A DNA stretch of 64,000 nt from Rallus limicola (Eukaryota; Chordata; Aves; Gruiformes; Rallidae): NCBI GenBank assembly GCA_022605955.1, contig JAKCOZ010000235.1:310001-374000 (forward strand), given 5' to 3'. The notes under the pieces are model-generated. The model saw only the letters and a program-made list of their open reading frames with translations. It did no database searches and was not told the DNA's origin. Positions within the stretch are counted from its first letter, which is position 1. Every line of letters begins with the position of its first letter. The translations under genes were made by a program, and so were the position numbers. Positions 34,154 through 45,232 of this stretch are shown piece by piece.

Positions 34154-37100
34154 ATGCCTTTCATGCCTAGCTTCTTTACTTTGGGAGTTATTGCTGGATG
34201 TTTAGCATGTTTTGAACTGCAGTCTGCTAGGGCCGAGAAAAGCACCGTAGGAGGTTCCAGGCATGTTCCCTCTTTCCAGGCAAAGGAAAAGGCTGAGAGC
34301 CAAAGTGACAGGGGCTGCTCGTGTGTCCTGTTAGGAGGTTTCAGACAAGCTATGCCTTTCAGGCCTAGCTTCTTTACTTTGGGAGTTATTGCTGGACGTT
34401 TAGCATGTTTTGAACTGCAGTCTGCTAGGGCCGAGAAAAGCACCGTAGGAGGTTCCAGGCATGTTCCCTCCTTCCAGGCAAAGGAAAAGGCTGAGAGCCA
34501 AAGTGACAGGGGCTGCTCGTGTGTCCTGTTAGGAGGTTTCAGACAAGCTATGCCTTTCAGGCCTAGCTTCTTTACTTTGGGAGTTATTGCTGGACGTTTA
34601 GCATGTTTTGAACTGCAGTCTGCTAGGGCCGAGAAAAGCACCGTAGGAGGTTCCAGGCATGTTCCCTCTTTCCAGGCAAAGGAAAAGGCTGAGAGCCAAA
34701 GTGACAGGGTCTGCTCGTGTGTCCTGTTAGGAGGTTTCAGACAAGCTATGCCTTTCAGGCCTAGCTTCTTTACTTTGGGAGTTATTGCTGGACGTTTAGC
34801 ATGTTTTGAACTGCAGTCTGCTAGGGCCGAGAAAAGCACCGTAGGAGGTTCCAGGCATGTTCCCTCTTTCCAGGCAAAGGAAAAGGCTGAGAGCCAAAGT
34901 GACAGGGTCTGCTCGTGTGTCCTGTTAGGAGGTTTCAGACAAGCTATGCCTTTCAGGCCTAGCTTCTTTACTTTGGGAGTTATTGCTGGACGTTTAGCAT
35001 GTTTTGAACTGCAGTCTGCTAGGGCCGAGAAAAGCACCCTAGGAGGTTCCAGGCATGTTCCCTCTTTCCAGGCAAAGGAAAAGGCTGAGAGCCAAAGTGA
35101 CAGGGTCTGCTCGGGTGTCCTGTTAGGAGGTTTCAGACAAGCTATGCCTTTCAGGCCTAGCTTCTTTAGTTTGGGAGTTATTGCTGGACGTTTAGCATGT
35201 TTTGAGCTGCAGTCTGCTAGGGCCGAGAAAAGCACCGTAGGAGGTTCCAGGCATGTTCCCTCTTTCCAAGCAAAGGAAAAAGCTGAGAGCCAAAGTGAAA
35301 GGGTTTGCTCGTGTGTCCTGTTAGGAGGTTTCAGACAAGCTATGCCTTTCAGGCCTAGCTTCTTTACTTTGGGAGTTATTGCTGGACGTTTAGCATGTTT
35401 TGAGCTGCAGTCTGCTAGGGCCGAGAAAAGCACCGTAGGAGGTTCCAGGCATGTTCCCTCTTTCCAGGCAAAGGAAAAGGCTGAGAGCCAAAGTGACAGG
35501 GGCTGCTCGGGTGTCCTGTTAGGAGGTTTCAGACAAGCTATGCCTTTCAGGCCTAGCTTCTTTACTTTGGGAGTTATTGCTGGACGTTTAGCATGTTTTG
35601 AGCTGCAGTCTGCTAGGGCCGAGAAAAGCACCGTAGGAGGTTCCAGGCATGTTCCCTCTTTCCAGGCAAAGGAAAAGGCTGAGAACCAAAGTGACAGGGT
35701 CTGCTCGTGTGTCATGTTAGGAGGTTTCAGACAAGCTATGCCTTTCAGGCCTAGCTTCTTTACTTTGGGAGTTATTGCTGGACGTTTAGCATGTTTTGAA
35801 CTGCAGTCTGCTAGGGCCGAGAAAAGCACCGTAGGAGGTTCCAGGCATGTTCTCTCTTTCCAGGCAAAGGAAAAGGCTGAGAGCCAAAGCGACAGGGTCT
35901 GCTCGTGTGTCCTGTTAGGAGGTTTCAGACAAGCTATGCCTTTCAGGCCTAGCTTCTTTACTTTGGGAGTTATTGCTGGACGTTTAGCATGTTTTGAACT
36001 GCAGTCTGCTAGGGCCGAGAAAAGCACCGTAGGAGGTTCCAGGCATGTTCCCTCTTTCCAGGCAAAGGAAAAGGCTGAGAGCCAAAGTGACAGGGTCTGC
36101 TCGTGTGTCCTGTTAGGAGGTTTCAGACAAGCTATGCCTTTCAGGCCTAGCTTCTTTACTTTGGGAGTTATTGCTGGACGTTTAGCATGTTTTGAACTGC
36201 AGTCTGCTAGGGCCGAGAAAAGCACCGTAGGAGGTTCCAGGCATGTTCCCTCTTTCCAGGCAAAGGAAAAGGCTGAGAGCCAAAGTGACAGGGTCTGCTC
36301 GTGTGTCCTGTTAGGAGGTTTCAGACAAGCTATGCCTTTCAGGCCTAGCTTCTTTACTTTGGGAGTTATTGCTGGACGTTTAGCATGTTTTGAACTGCAG
36401 TCTGCTAGGGCCGAGAAAAGCACCGTAGGAGGTTCCAGGCATGTTCCCTCTTTCCAGGCAAAGGAAAAGGCTGAGAGCCAAAGTGACAGGGTCTGCTCGT
36501 GTGTCCTGTTAGGAGGTTTCAGACAAGCTATGCCTTTCAGGCCTAGCTTCTTTACTTTGGGAGTTATTGCTGGACGTTTAGCATGTTTTGAACTCCAGTC
36601 TGCTAGGGCCGAGAAAAGCACCGTAGGAGGTTCCAGGCATGTTCCCTCTTTCCAGGCAAAGGAAAAGGCTGAGAGCCAAAGTGACAGGGTCTGCTCGTGT
36701 GTCCTGTTAGGAGGTTTCAGACAAGCTATGCCTTTCAGGCCTAGCTTCTTTACTTTGGGAGTTATTGCTGGACGTTTAGCATGTTTTGAACTGCAGTCTG
36801 CTAGGGCCGAGAAAAGCACCGTAGGAGGTTCCAGGCATGTTCCCTCTTTCCAGGCAAAGGAAAAGGCTGAGAGCCAAAGTGACAGGGTCTGCTCGTGTGT
36901 CCTGTTAGGAGCTTTCAGACAAGCTATGCCTTTCAGGCCTAGCTTCTTTACTTTGGGAGTTATTGCTGGACGTTTAGCATGTTTTGAACTGCAGTCTGCT
37001 AGGGCCGAGAAAAGCACCGTAGGAGGTTCCAGGCATGTTCCCTCTTTCCAGGCAAAGGAAAAGGCTGAGAGCCAAAGTGACAGGGTCTGCTCGTGTGTCC

Positions 37101-39348
37101 TGTTAGGAGGTTTCAGACAAGCTATGCCTTTCAGGCCTAGCTTCTTTACTTTGGGAGTTATTGCTGGACGTTTAGCATGTTTTGAACTGCAGTCTGCTAG
37201 GGCCGAGAAAAGCACCGTAGGAGGTTCCAGGCATGTTCCCTCTTTCCAGGCAAAGGAAAAGGCTGAGAGCCAAAGTGACAGGGGCTGCTCGTGTGTCCTG
37301 TTAGGAGGTTTCAGACAAGCTATGCCTTTCAGGCCTAGCTTCTTTACTTTGGGAGTTATTGCTGGACGTTTAGCATGTTTTGAACTGCAGTCTGCTAGGG
37401 CCGAGAAAAGCACCGTAGGAGGTTCCAGGCATGTTCCCTCTTTCCAGGCAAAGGAAAAGGCTGAGAGCCAAAGTGACAGGGTCTGCTCGTGATTCCTGTT
37501 AGGAGGTTTCAGACAAGCTATGCCTTTCAGGCCTAGCTTCTTTACTTTGGGAGTTATTGCTGGACGTTTAGCATGTTTTGAACTGCAGTCTGCTAGGGCC
37601 GAGAAAAGCACCGTAGGAGGTTCCAGGCATGTTCCCTCTTTCCAGGTAAAGGAAAAGGCTGAGAACCAAAGTGACAGGGGCTGCTCGTGTGTCATGTTAG
37701 GAGGTTTCAGACAAGCTATGCCTTTCAGGCCTAGCTTCTTTACTTTGGGAGTTATTGCTGGACGTTTAGCATGTTTTGAACTGCAGTCTGCTAGGGCCGA
37801 GAAAAGCACCGTAGGAGGTTCCAGGCATGTTCCCTCTTTCCAGGCAAAGGAAAAGGCTGAGAGCCAAAGTGACAGGGTCTGCTCGTGTGTCCTGTTAGGA
37901 GGTTTCAGACAAGCTATGCCTTTCAGGCCTAGCTTCTTTACTTTGGGAGTTATTGCTGGACGTTTAGCATGTTTTGAACTGCAGTCTGCTAGGGCCGAGA
38001 AAAGCACCGTAGGAGGTTCCAGGCATGTTCCCTCTTTCCAGGCAAAGGAAAAGGCTGAGAGCCAAAGTGACAGGGTCTGCTCGTGTGTCCTGTTAGGAGG
38101 TTTCAGACAAGCTATGCCTTTCAGGCCTAGCTTCTTTACTTTGGGAGTTATTGCTGGACGTTTAGCATGTTTTGAACTGCAGTCTGCTAGGGCCGAGAAA
38201 AGCACCGTAGGAGGTTCCAGGCATGTTCCCTCTTTCCAGGCAAAGGAAAAGGCTGAGAGCCAAAGTGACAGGGTCTGCTCGTGTGTCCTGTTAGGAGGTT
38301 TCAGACAAGCTATGCCTTTCAGGCCTAGCTTCTTTACTTTGGGAGTTATTGCTGGACGTTTAGCATGTTTTGAACTGCAGTCTGCTAGGGCCGAGAAAAG
38401 CACCGTAGGAGGTTCCAGGCATGTTCCCTCTTTCCAGGCAAAGGAAAAGGCTGAGAGCCAAAGTGACAGGGGCTGCTCGTGTGTCCTGTTAGGAGGTTTC
38501 AGACAAGCTATGCCTTTCAGGCCTAGCTTCTTTACTTTGGGAGTTATTGCTGGACGTTTAGCATGTTTTGAACTGCAGTCTGCTAGGGCCAAGAAAAGCA
38601 CCGTAGGAGGTTCCAGGCATGTTCCCTCTTTCCAGGCAAAGGAAAAGGCTGAGAGCCAAAGTGACAGGGGCTGCTCGTGTGTCCTGTTAGGAGGTTTCAG
38701 ACAAGCTATGCCTTTCAGGCCTAGCTTCTTTACTTTGGGAGTTATTGCTGGACGTTTAGCATGTTTTGAACTGCAGTCTGCTAGGGCCGAGAAAAGCACC
38801 GTAGGAGGTTCCAGGCATGTTCCCTCTTTCCAGGCAAAGGAAAAGGCTGAGAACCAAAGTGACAGGGGCTGCTCGTGTGTCATGTTAGGAGGTTTCAGAC
38901 AAGCTATGCCTTTCAGGCCTAGCTTCTTTACTTTGGGAGTTATTGCTGGACGTTTAGCATGTTTTGAACTGCAGTCTGCTAGGGCTGAGAAAAGCACCGT
39001 AGGAGGTTCCAGGCATGTTCCCTCTTTCCAGGCAAAGGAAAAGGCTGAGAGCCAAAGTGACAGGGGCTGCTCGTGTGTCCTGTTAGGAGGTTTCAGACAA
39101 GCTATGCCTTTCAGGCCTAGCTTCTTTACTTTGGGAGTTATTGCTGGACTTTTAGCATGTTTTGAACTGCAGTCTGCTAGGGCCGAGAAAAGCACCGTAG
39201 GAGGTTCCAGGCATGTTCCCTCTTTCCAGGCAAAGGAAAAGGCTGAGAGCCAAAGTGACAGGGGCTGCTCGTGTGTCCTGTTAGGAGGTTTCAGACAAGC
39301 TATGCCTTTCAGGCCTAGCTTGTCTGAAACCTCCTAACAGGACAAGCT
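34154..39348 (+). repeat. Block 23: 26 monomers, mosaic
   Basis: The first part (GGATGTTTAG at 34196, CCTCCTTCC, CTTTAGTTTG with the A-rich haplotype, GAGCTGCAG copies, TTCTCTC with AGCGACAGG) is shared with blocks 28 and 30. The middle has CTCCAG then GGAGCTTT, as in the hexamer of block 13. The last part, from the TGA at 37490-37492, repeats block 20 with nine copies after the TGA copy instead of eight. It is therefore a fusion of three older block types. Confidence 0.92.
39274..39344. repeat. Palindromic junction 23
   Basis: Perfect arms; 5195 bp after junction 22; left edge of the second 4055-bp composite block. Confidence 0.98.
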
Positions 39349-41177
39349 ATGCCTTTCATGCCTAGCTTCTTTTCTTTGGGAGTTATTGCTGGACGTTTAG
39401 CATGTTTTGAACTGCAGTCTCCTAGGGCCGAGAAAAGCACCGTAGGAGGTTCCAGGCATGTTCCCTCTTTCCAGGCAAAGGAAAAGGCTGAGAGCCAAAG
39501 TGACAGGGGCTGCTCGTGTGTCCTGTTAGGAGGTTTCAGACAAGCTATGCCTTTCAGGCCTAGCTTCTTTACTTTGGGAGTTATTGCTGGACGTTTAGCA
39601 TGTTTTGAACTGCAGTCTGCTAGGGCCGAGAAAAGCACCGTAGGAGGTTCCAGGCATGTTCCCTCTTTCCAGGCAAAGGAAAAGGCTGAGAACCAAAGTG
39701 ACAGGGGCTGCTCGTGTGTCATGTTAGGAGGTTTCAGACAAGCTATGCCTTTCAGGCCTAGCTTCTTTACTTTGGGAGTTATTGCTGGACGTTTAGCATG
39801 TTTTGAACTGCAGTCTGCTAGGGCCGAGAAAAGCACCGTAGGAGGTTCCAGGCATGTTCCCTCTTTCCAGGCAAAGGAAAAGGCTGAGAGCCAAAGTGAC
39901 AGGGGCTGCTCGTGTGTCCTGTTAGGAGGTTTCAGACAAGCTATGCCTTTCAGGCCTAGCTTCTTTACTTTGGGAGTTATTGCTGGACGTTTAGCATGTT
40001 TTGAACTGCAGTCTGCTAGGGCCGAGAAAAGCACCGTAGGAGGTTCCAGGCATGTTCCCTCTTTCCCGGCAAAGGAAAAGGCTGAGAGCCAAAGTGACAG
40101 GGTCTGCTCGTGTGTCCTGTTAGGTGGTTTCAGACAAGCTATGCCTTTCAGGCCTAGCTTCTTTACTTTGGGAGTTATTGCTGGACGTTTAGCATGTTTT
40201 GAACTGCAGTCTGCTAGGGCCGAGAAAAGCACCGTAGGATGTTCCAGGCATGTTCCCTCTTTCCAGGCAAAGGAAAAGGCTGAGAGCCAAAGTGACAGGG
40301 TCTGCTTGTGTGTCCTGTTAGGAGGTTTCAGACAAGCTATGCCTTTCATGCCTAGCTTCTTTACTTTGGGAGTTATTGCTGGACGTTTAGCATGTTTTGA
40401 ACTGCAGTCTGCTAGGGCCGAGAAAAGCACCGTAGGAGGTTCCAGGCATGTTCCCTCTTTCCAGGCAAAGGAAAAGGCTGAGAGCCAAAGTGACAGGGTC
40501 TGCTCGGGTGTCCTTTTAGGAGGTTTCAGACAAGCTATGCCTTTCAGGCCTAGCTTCTTTACTTTGGGAGTTATTGCTGGACGTTTAGCATGTTTTGAAC
40601 TGCAGTCTGCTAGGGCCGAGAAAAGCACCGTAGGAGGTTCCAGGCATGTTCCCTCTTTCCAGGCAAAGGAAAAGGCTGAGAACCAAAGTGACAGGGGCTG
40701 CTCGTGTGTCCTGTTAGGAGGTTTCAGACAAGCTATGCCTTTCAGGCCTAGCTTCTTTACTTTGGGAGTTATTGCTGGACGTTTAGCATGTTTTGAACTG
40801 CAGTCTGCTAGGGCTGAGAAAAGCACCGTAGGAGGTTCCAGGCATGTTCCCTCTTTCCAGGCAAAGGAAAAGGCTGAGAGCCAAAGTGACAGGGTCTGCT
40901 CGTGTGTCCTGTTAGGAGGTTTCAGACAAGCTATGCCTTTCAGGCCTAGCTTCTTTACTTTGGGAGTTATTGCTGGACGTTTAGCATGTTTTGAACTGCA
41001 GTCTGCTAGGGCCGAGAAAAGCACCGTAGGAGGTTCCAGGCATGTTCCCTCTTTCCAGGCAAAGGAAAAGGCTGAGAGCCAAAGTGACAGGGGCTGCTCG
41101 TGTGTCCTGTTAGGAGGTTTCAGACAAGCTATGCCTTTCAGGCCTAGCTTGTCTGAAACCTCCTAACAGGACAAGCT
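39349..41177 (+). repeat. Block 24: nonamer, second copy of block 21
   Basis: Same marker series as block 21 with a 9250-bp offset. One private change is visible: GTAGGATGTTCC (G-to-T at 40240). Confidence 0.94.
41103..41173. repeat. Palindromic junction 24
   Basis: Perfect arms; internal junction of the second composite block. Confidence 0.98.
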
Positions 41178-43403
41178 ATGCCTTTCATGCCTAGCTTCTT
41201 TACTTTGGGAGTTATTGCTGGACGTTTAGCATGTTTTGAACTGCAGTCTCCTAGGGCCGAGAAAAGCACCGTAGGAGGTTCCAGGCATGTTCCCTCTCTC
41301 CAGGCAAAGGAAAAGGCTGAGAGCCAAAGTGACAGGGGCTGCTCGTGTGTTCTGTTAGGAGGTTTCAGACAAGCTATGCCTTTCAGGCCTAGCTTCTTTA
41401 CTTTGGGAGTTATTGCTGGACGTTTAGCATGTTTTGAACTGCAGTCTGCTAGGGCCGAGAAAAGCACCGTAGGAGGTTCCAGGCATGTTCCCTCTTTCCC
41501 GGCAAAGGAAAAGGCTGAGAGCCAAAGTGACAGGGTCTGCTCGTGTGTCCTGTTAGGAGGTTTCAGACAAGCTATGCCTTTCAGGCCTAGCTTCTTTACT
41601 TTGGGAGTTATTGCTGGACGTTTAGCATGTTTTGAACTGCAGTCTGCTAGGGCCGAGAAAAGCACCGTAGGAGGTTCCAGGCATGTTCCCTCTTTCCAGG
41701 CAAAGGAAAAGGCTGAGAGCCAAAGTGACAGGGTCTGCTCGTGTGTCCTGTTAGGAGGTTTCAGACAAGCTATGCCTTTCAGGCCTAGCTTCTTTACTTT
41801 GGGAGTTATTGCTGGACGTTTAGCATGTTTTGAACTGCAGTCTGCTAGGGCCGAGAAAAGCACCGTAGGAGGTTCCAGGCATGTTCCCTCTTTCCAGGCA
41901 AAGGAAAAGGCTGAGAGCCAAAGTGACAGGGTCTGCTCGGGTGTCCTTTTAGGAGGTTTCAGACAAGCTATGCCTTTCAGGCCTAGCTTCTTTACTTTGG
42001 GAGTTATTGCTGGACGTTTAGCATGTTTTGTTGCTGCAGTCTGCTAGGGCCGAGAAAAGCACCGTAGGAGGTTCCAGGCATGTTCCCTCTTTCCAAGCAA
42101 AGGAAAAAGCTGAGAGCCAAAGTGAAAGGGTTTGCTCGTGTGTCCTGTTAGGAGGTTTCAGACAAGCTATGCCTTTCAGGCCTAGCATCTTTACTTTGGG
42201 AGTTATTGCTGGACGTTTAGCATGTTTCAAATTGCAGTCTGCTAGGGCCGAGAAAAGCACCGTAGGAGGTTCCAGGCATGTTCCCTCTTTCCAGGCAAAG
42301 GAAAAGGCTGAGAGCCAAAGTGACAGGGTCTGCTCGTGTGTCCTGTTAGGAGGTTTCAGACAAGCTATGCCTTTCAGGCCTAGCTTCTTTACTTTGGGAG
42401 TTATTGCTGGACGTTTAGCATGTTTTGAACTGCAGTCTGCTAGGGCCGAGAAAAGCACCGTAGGAGGTTCCAGGCATGTTCCCTCTTTCCAGGCAAAGGA
42501 AAAGGCTGAGAGCCAAAGTGACAGGGGCTGCTCGTGTGTCCTGTTAGGAGGTTTCAGACAAGCTATGCCTTTCAGGCCTAGCTTCTTTACTTTGGGAGTT
42601 ATTGCTGGACGTTTAGCATGTTTTGAACTGCAGTCTGCTAGGGCCAAGAAAAGCACCGTAGGAGGTTCCAGGCATGTTCCCTCTTTCCAGGCAAAGGAAA
42701 AGGCTGAGAGCCAAAGTGACAGGGGCTGCTCGTGTGTCCTGTTAGGAGGTTTCAGACAAGCTATGCCTTTCAGGCCTAGCTTCTTTACTTTGGGAGTTAT
42801 TGCTGGACGTTTAGCATGTTTTGAACTGCAGTCTGCTAGGGCCGAGAAAAGCACCGTAGGAGGTTCCAGGCATGTTCCCTCTTTCCAGGCAAAGGAAAAG
42901 GCTGAGAACCAAAGTGACAGGGGCTGCTCGTGTGTCATGTTAGGAGGTTTCAGACAAGCTATGCCTTTCAGGCCTAGCTTCTTTACTTTGGGAGTTATTG
43001 CTGGACGTTTAGCATGTTTTGAACTGCAGTCTGCTAGGGCTGAGAAAAGCACCGTAGGAGGTTCCAGGCATGTTCCCTCTTTCCAGGCAAAGGAAAAGGC
43101 TGAGAGCCAAAGTGACAGGGGCTGCTCGTGTGTCCTGTTAGGAGGTTTCAGACAAGCTATGCCTTTCAGGCCTAGCTTCTTTACTTTGGGAGTTATTGCT
43201 GGACTTTTAGCATGTTTTGAACTGCAGTCTGCTAGGGCCGAGAAAAGCACCGTAGGAGGTTCCAGGCATGTTCCCTCTTTCCAGGCAAAGGAAAAGGCTG
43301 AGAGCCAAAGTGACAGGGGCTGCTCGTGTGTCCTGTTAGGAGGTTTCAGACAAGCTATGCCTTTCAGGCCTAGCTTGTCTGAAACCTCCTAACAGGACAA
43401 GCT
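41178..43403 (+). repeat. Block 25: 11 monomers, hybrid
   Basis: The first five copies and most of the sixth follow blocks 22 and 27, including GTTTTGTTGCTGCAG and GTTTCAAATTG. From the end of the sixth copy on, the markers are those of the end of block 23 (GCCAAG, A146 copy, GGGCTGAG, GGACTTTTAG). The switch lies between about 42232 and 42332. CCCTCTCTCC and GTGTTCTG in the first copy are shared only with block 27. Confidence 0.93.
43329..43399. repeat. Palindromic junction 25
   Basis: Perfect arms; upstream copies are of block-23 type, so this junction may have arrived with the converted tail of block 25. Confidence 0.98.
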
Positions 43404-45232
43404 ATGCCTTTCATGCCTAGCTTCTTTTCTTTGGGAGTTATTGCTGGACGTTTAGCATGTTTTGAACTGCAGTCTCCTAGGGCCGAGAAAAGCACCGTAG
43501 GAGGTTCCAGGCATGTTCCCTCTTTCCAGGCAAAGGAAAAGGCTGAGAGCCAAAGTGACAGGGGCTGCTCGTGTGTCCTGTTAGGAGGTTTCAGACAAGC
43601 TATGCCTTTCAGGCCTAGCTTCTTTACTTTGGGAGTTATTGCTGGACGTTTAGCATGTTTTGAACTGCAGTCTGCTAGGGCCGAGAAAAGCACCGTAGGA
43701 GGTTCCAGGCATGTTCCCTCTTTCCAGGCAAAGGAAAAGGCTGAGAACCAAAGTGACAGGGGCTGCTCGTGTGTCATGTTAGGAGGTTTCAGACAAGCTA
43801 TGCCTTTCAGGCCTAGCTTCTTTACTTTGGGAGTTATTGCTGGACGTTTAGCATGTTTTGAACTGCAGTCTGCTAGGGCCGAGAAAAGCACCGTAGGAGG
43901 TTCCAGGCATGTTCCCTCTTTCCAGGCAAAGGAAAAGGCTGAGAGCCAAAGTGACAGGGGCTGCTCGTGTGTCCTGTTAGGAGGTTTCAGACAAGCTATG
44001 CCTTTCAGGCCTAGCTTCTTTACTTTGGGAGTTATTGCTGGACGTTTAGCATGTTTTGAACTGCAGTCTGCTAGGGCCGAGAAAAGCACCGTAGGAGGTT
44101 CCAGGCATGTTCCCTCTTTCCCGGCAAAGGAAAAGGCTGAGAGCCAAAGTGACAGGGTCTGCTCGTGTGTCCTGTTAGGTGGTTTCAGACAAGCTATGCC
44201 TTTCAGGCCTAGCTTCTTTACTTTGGGAGTTATTGCTGGACGTTTAGCATGTTTTGAACTGCAGTCTGCTAGGGCCGAGAAAAGCACCGTAGGAGGTTCC
44301 AGGCATGTTCCCTCTTTCCAGGCAAAGGAAAAGGCTGAGAGCCAAAGTGACAGGGTCTGCTTGTGTGTCCTGTTAGGAGGTTTCAGACAAGCTATGCCTT
44401 TCATGCCTAGCTTCTTTACTTTGGGAGTTATTGCTGGACGTTTAGCATGTTTTGAACTGCAGTCTGCTAGGGCCGAGAAAAGCACCGTAGGAGGTTCCAG
44501 GCATGTTCCCTCTTTCCAGGCAAAGGAAAAGGCTGAGAGCCAAAGTGACAGGGTCTGCTCGGGTGTCCTTTTAGGAGGTTTCAGACAAGCTATGCCTTTC
44601 AGGCCTAGCTTCTTTACTTTGGGAGTTATTGCTGGACGTTTAGCATGTTTTGAACTGCAGTCTGCTAGGGCCGAGAAAAGCACCGTAGGAGGTTCCAGGC
44701 ATGTTCCCTCTTTCCAGGCAAAGGAAAAGGCTGAGAACCAAAGTGACAGGGGCTGCTCGTGTGTCCTGTTAGGAGGTTTCAGACAAGCTATGCCTTTCAG
44801 GCCTAGCTTCTTTACTTTGGGAGTTATTGCTGGACGTTTAGCATGTTTTGAACTGCAGTCTGCTAGGGCTGAGAAAAGCACCGTAGGAGGTTCCAGGCAT
44901 GTTCCCTCTTTCCAGGCAAAGGAAAAGGCTGAGAGCCAAAGTGACAGGGTCTGCTCGTGTGTCCTGTTAGGAGGTTTCAGACAAGCTATGCCTTTCAGGC
45001 CTAGCTTCTTTACTTTGGGAGTTATTGCTGGACGTTTAGCATGTTTTGAACTGCAGTCTGCTAGGGCCGAGAAAAGCACCGTAGGAGGTTCCAGGCATGT
45101 TCCCTCTTTCCAGGCAAAGGAAAAGGCTGAGAGCCAAAGTGACAGGGGCTGCTCGTGTGTCCTGTTAGGAGGTTTCAGACAAGCTATGCCTTTCAGGCCT
45201 AGCTTGTCTGAAACCTCCTAACAGGACAAGCT
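43404..45232 (+). repeat. Block 26: nonamer, third copy of block 21
   Basis: Matches block 24 with a 4055-bp offset and lacks its private G-to-T, so it agrees with block 21 at that base. Confidence 0.94.
45158..45228. repeat. Palindromic junction 26
   Basis: Perfect arms; internal junction of the third composite block. Confidence 0.98.

Noticed and set aside
34120..39195. 1691-codon open frame on the - strand
   Set aside because: Antisense shadow of the same monomer; it spans copies whose + frame holds a TGA (37490-37492), and it overlaps + frames along its full length.
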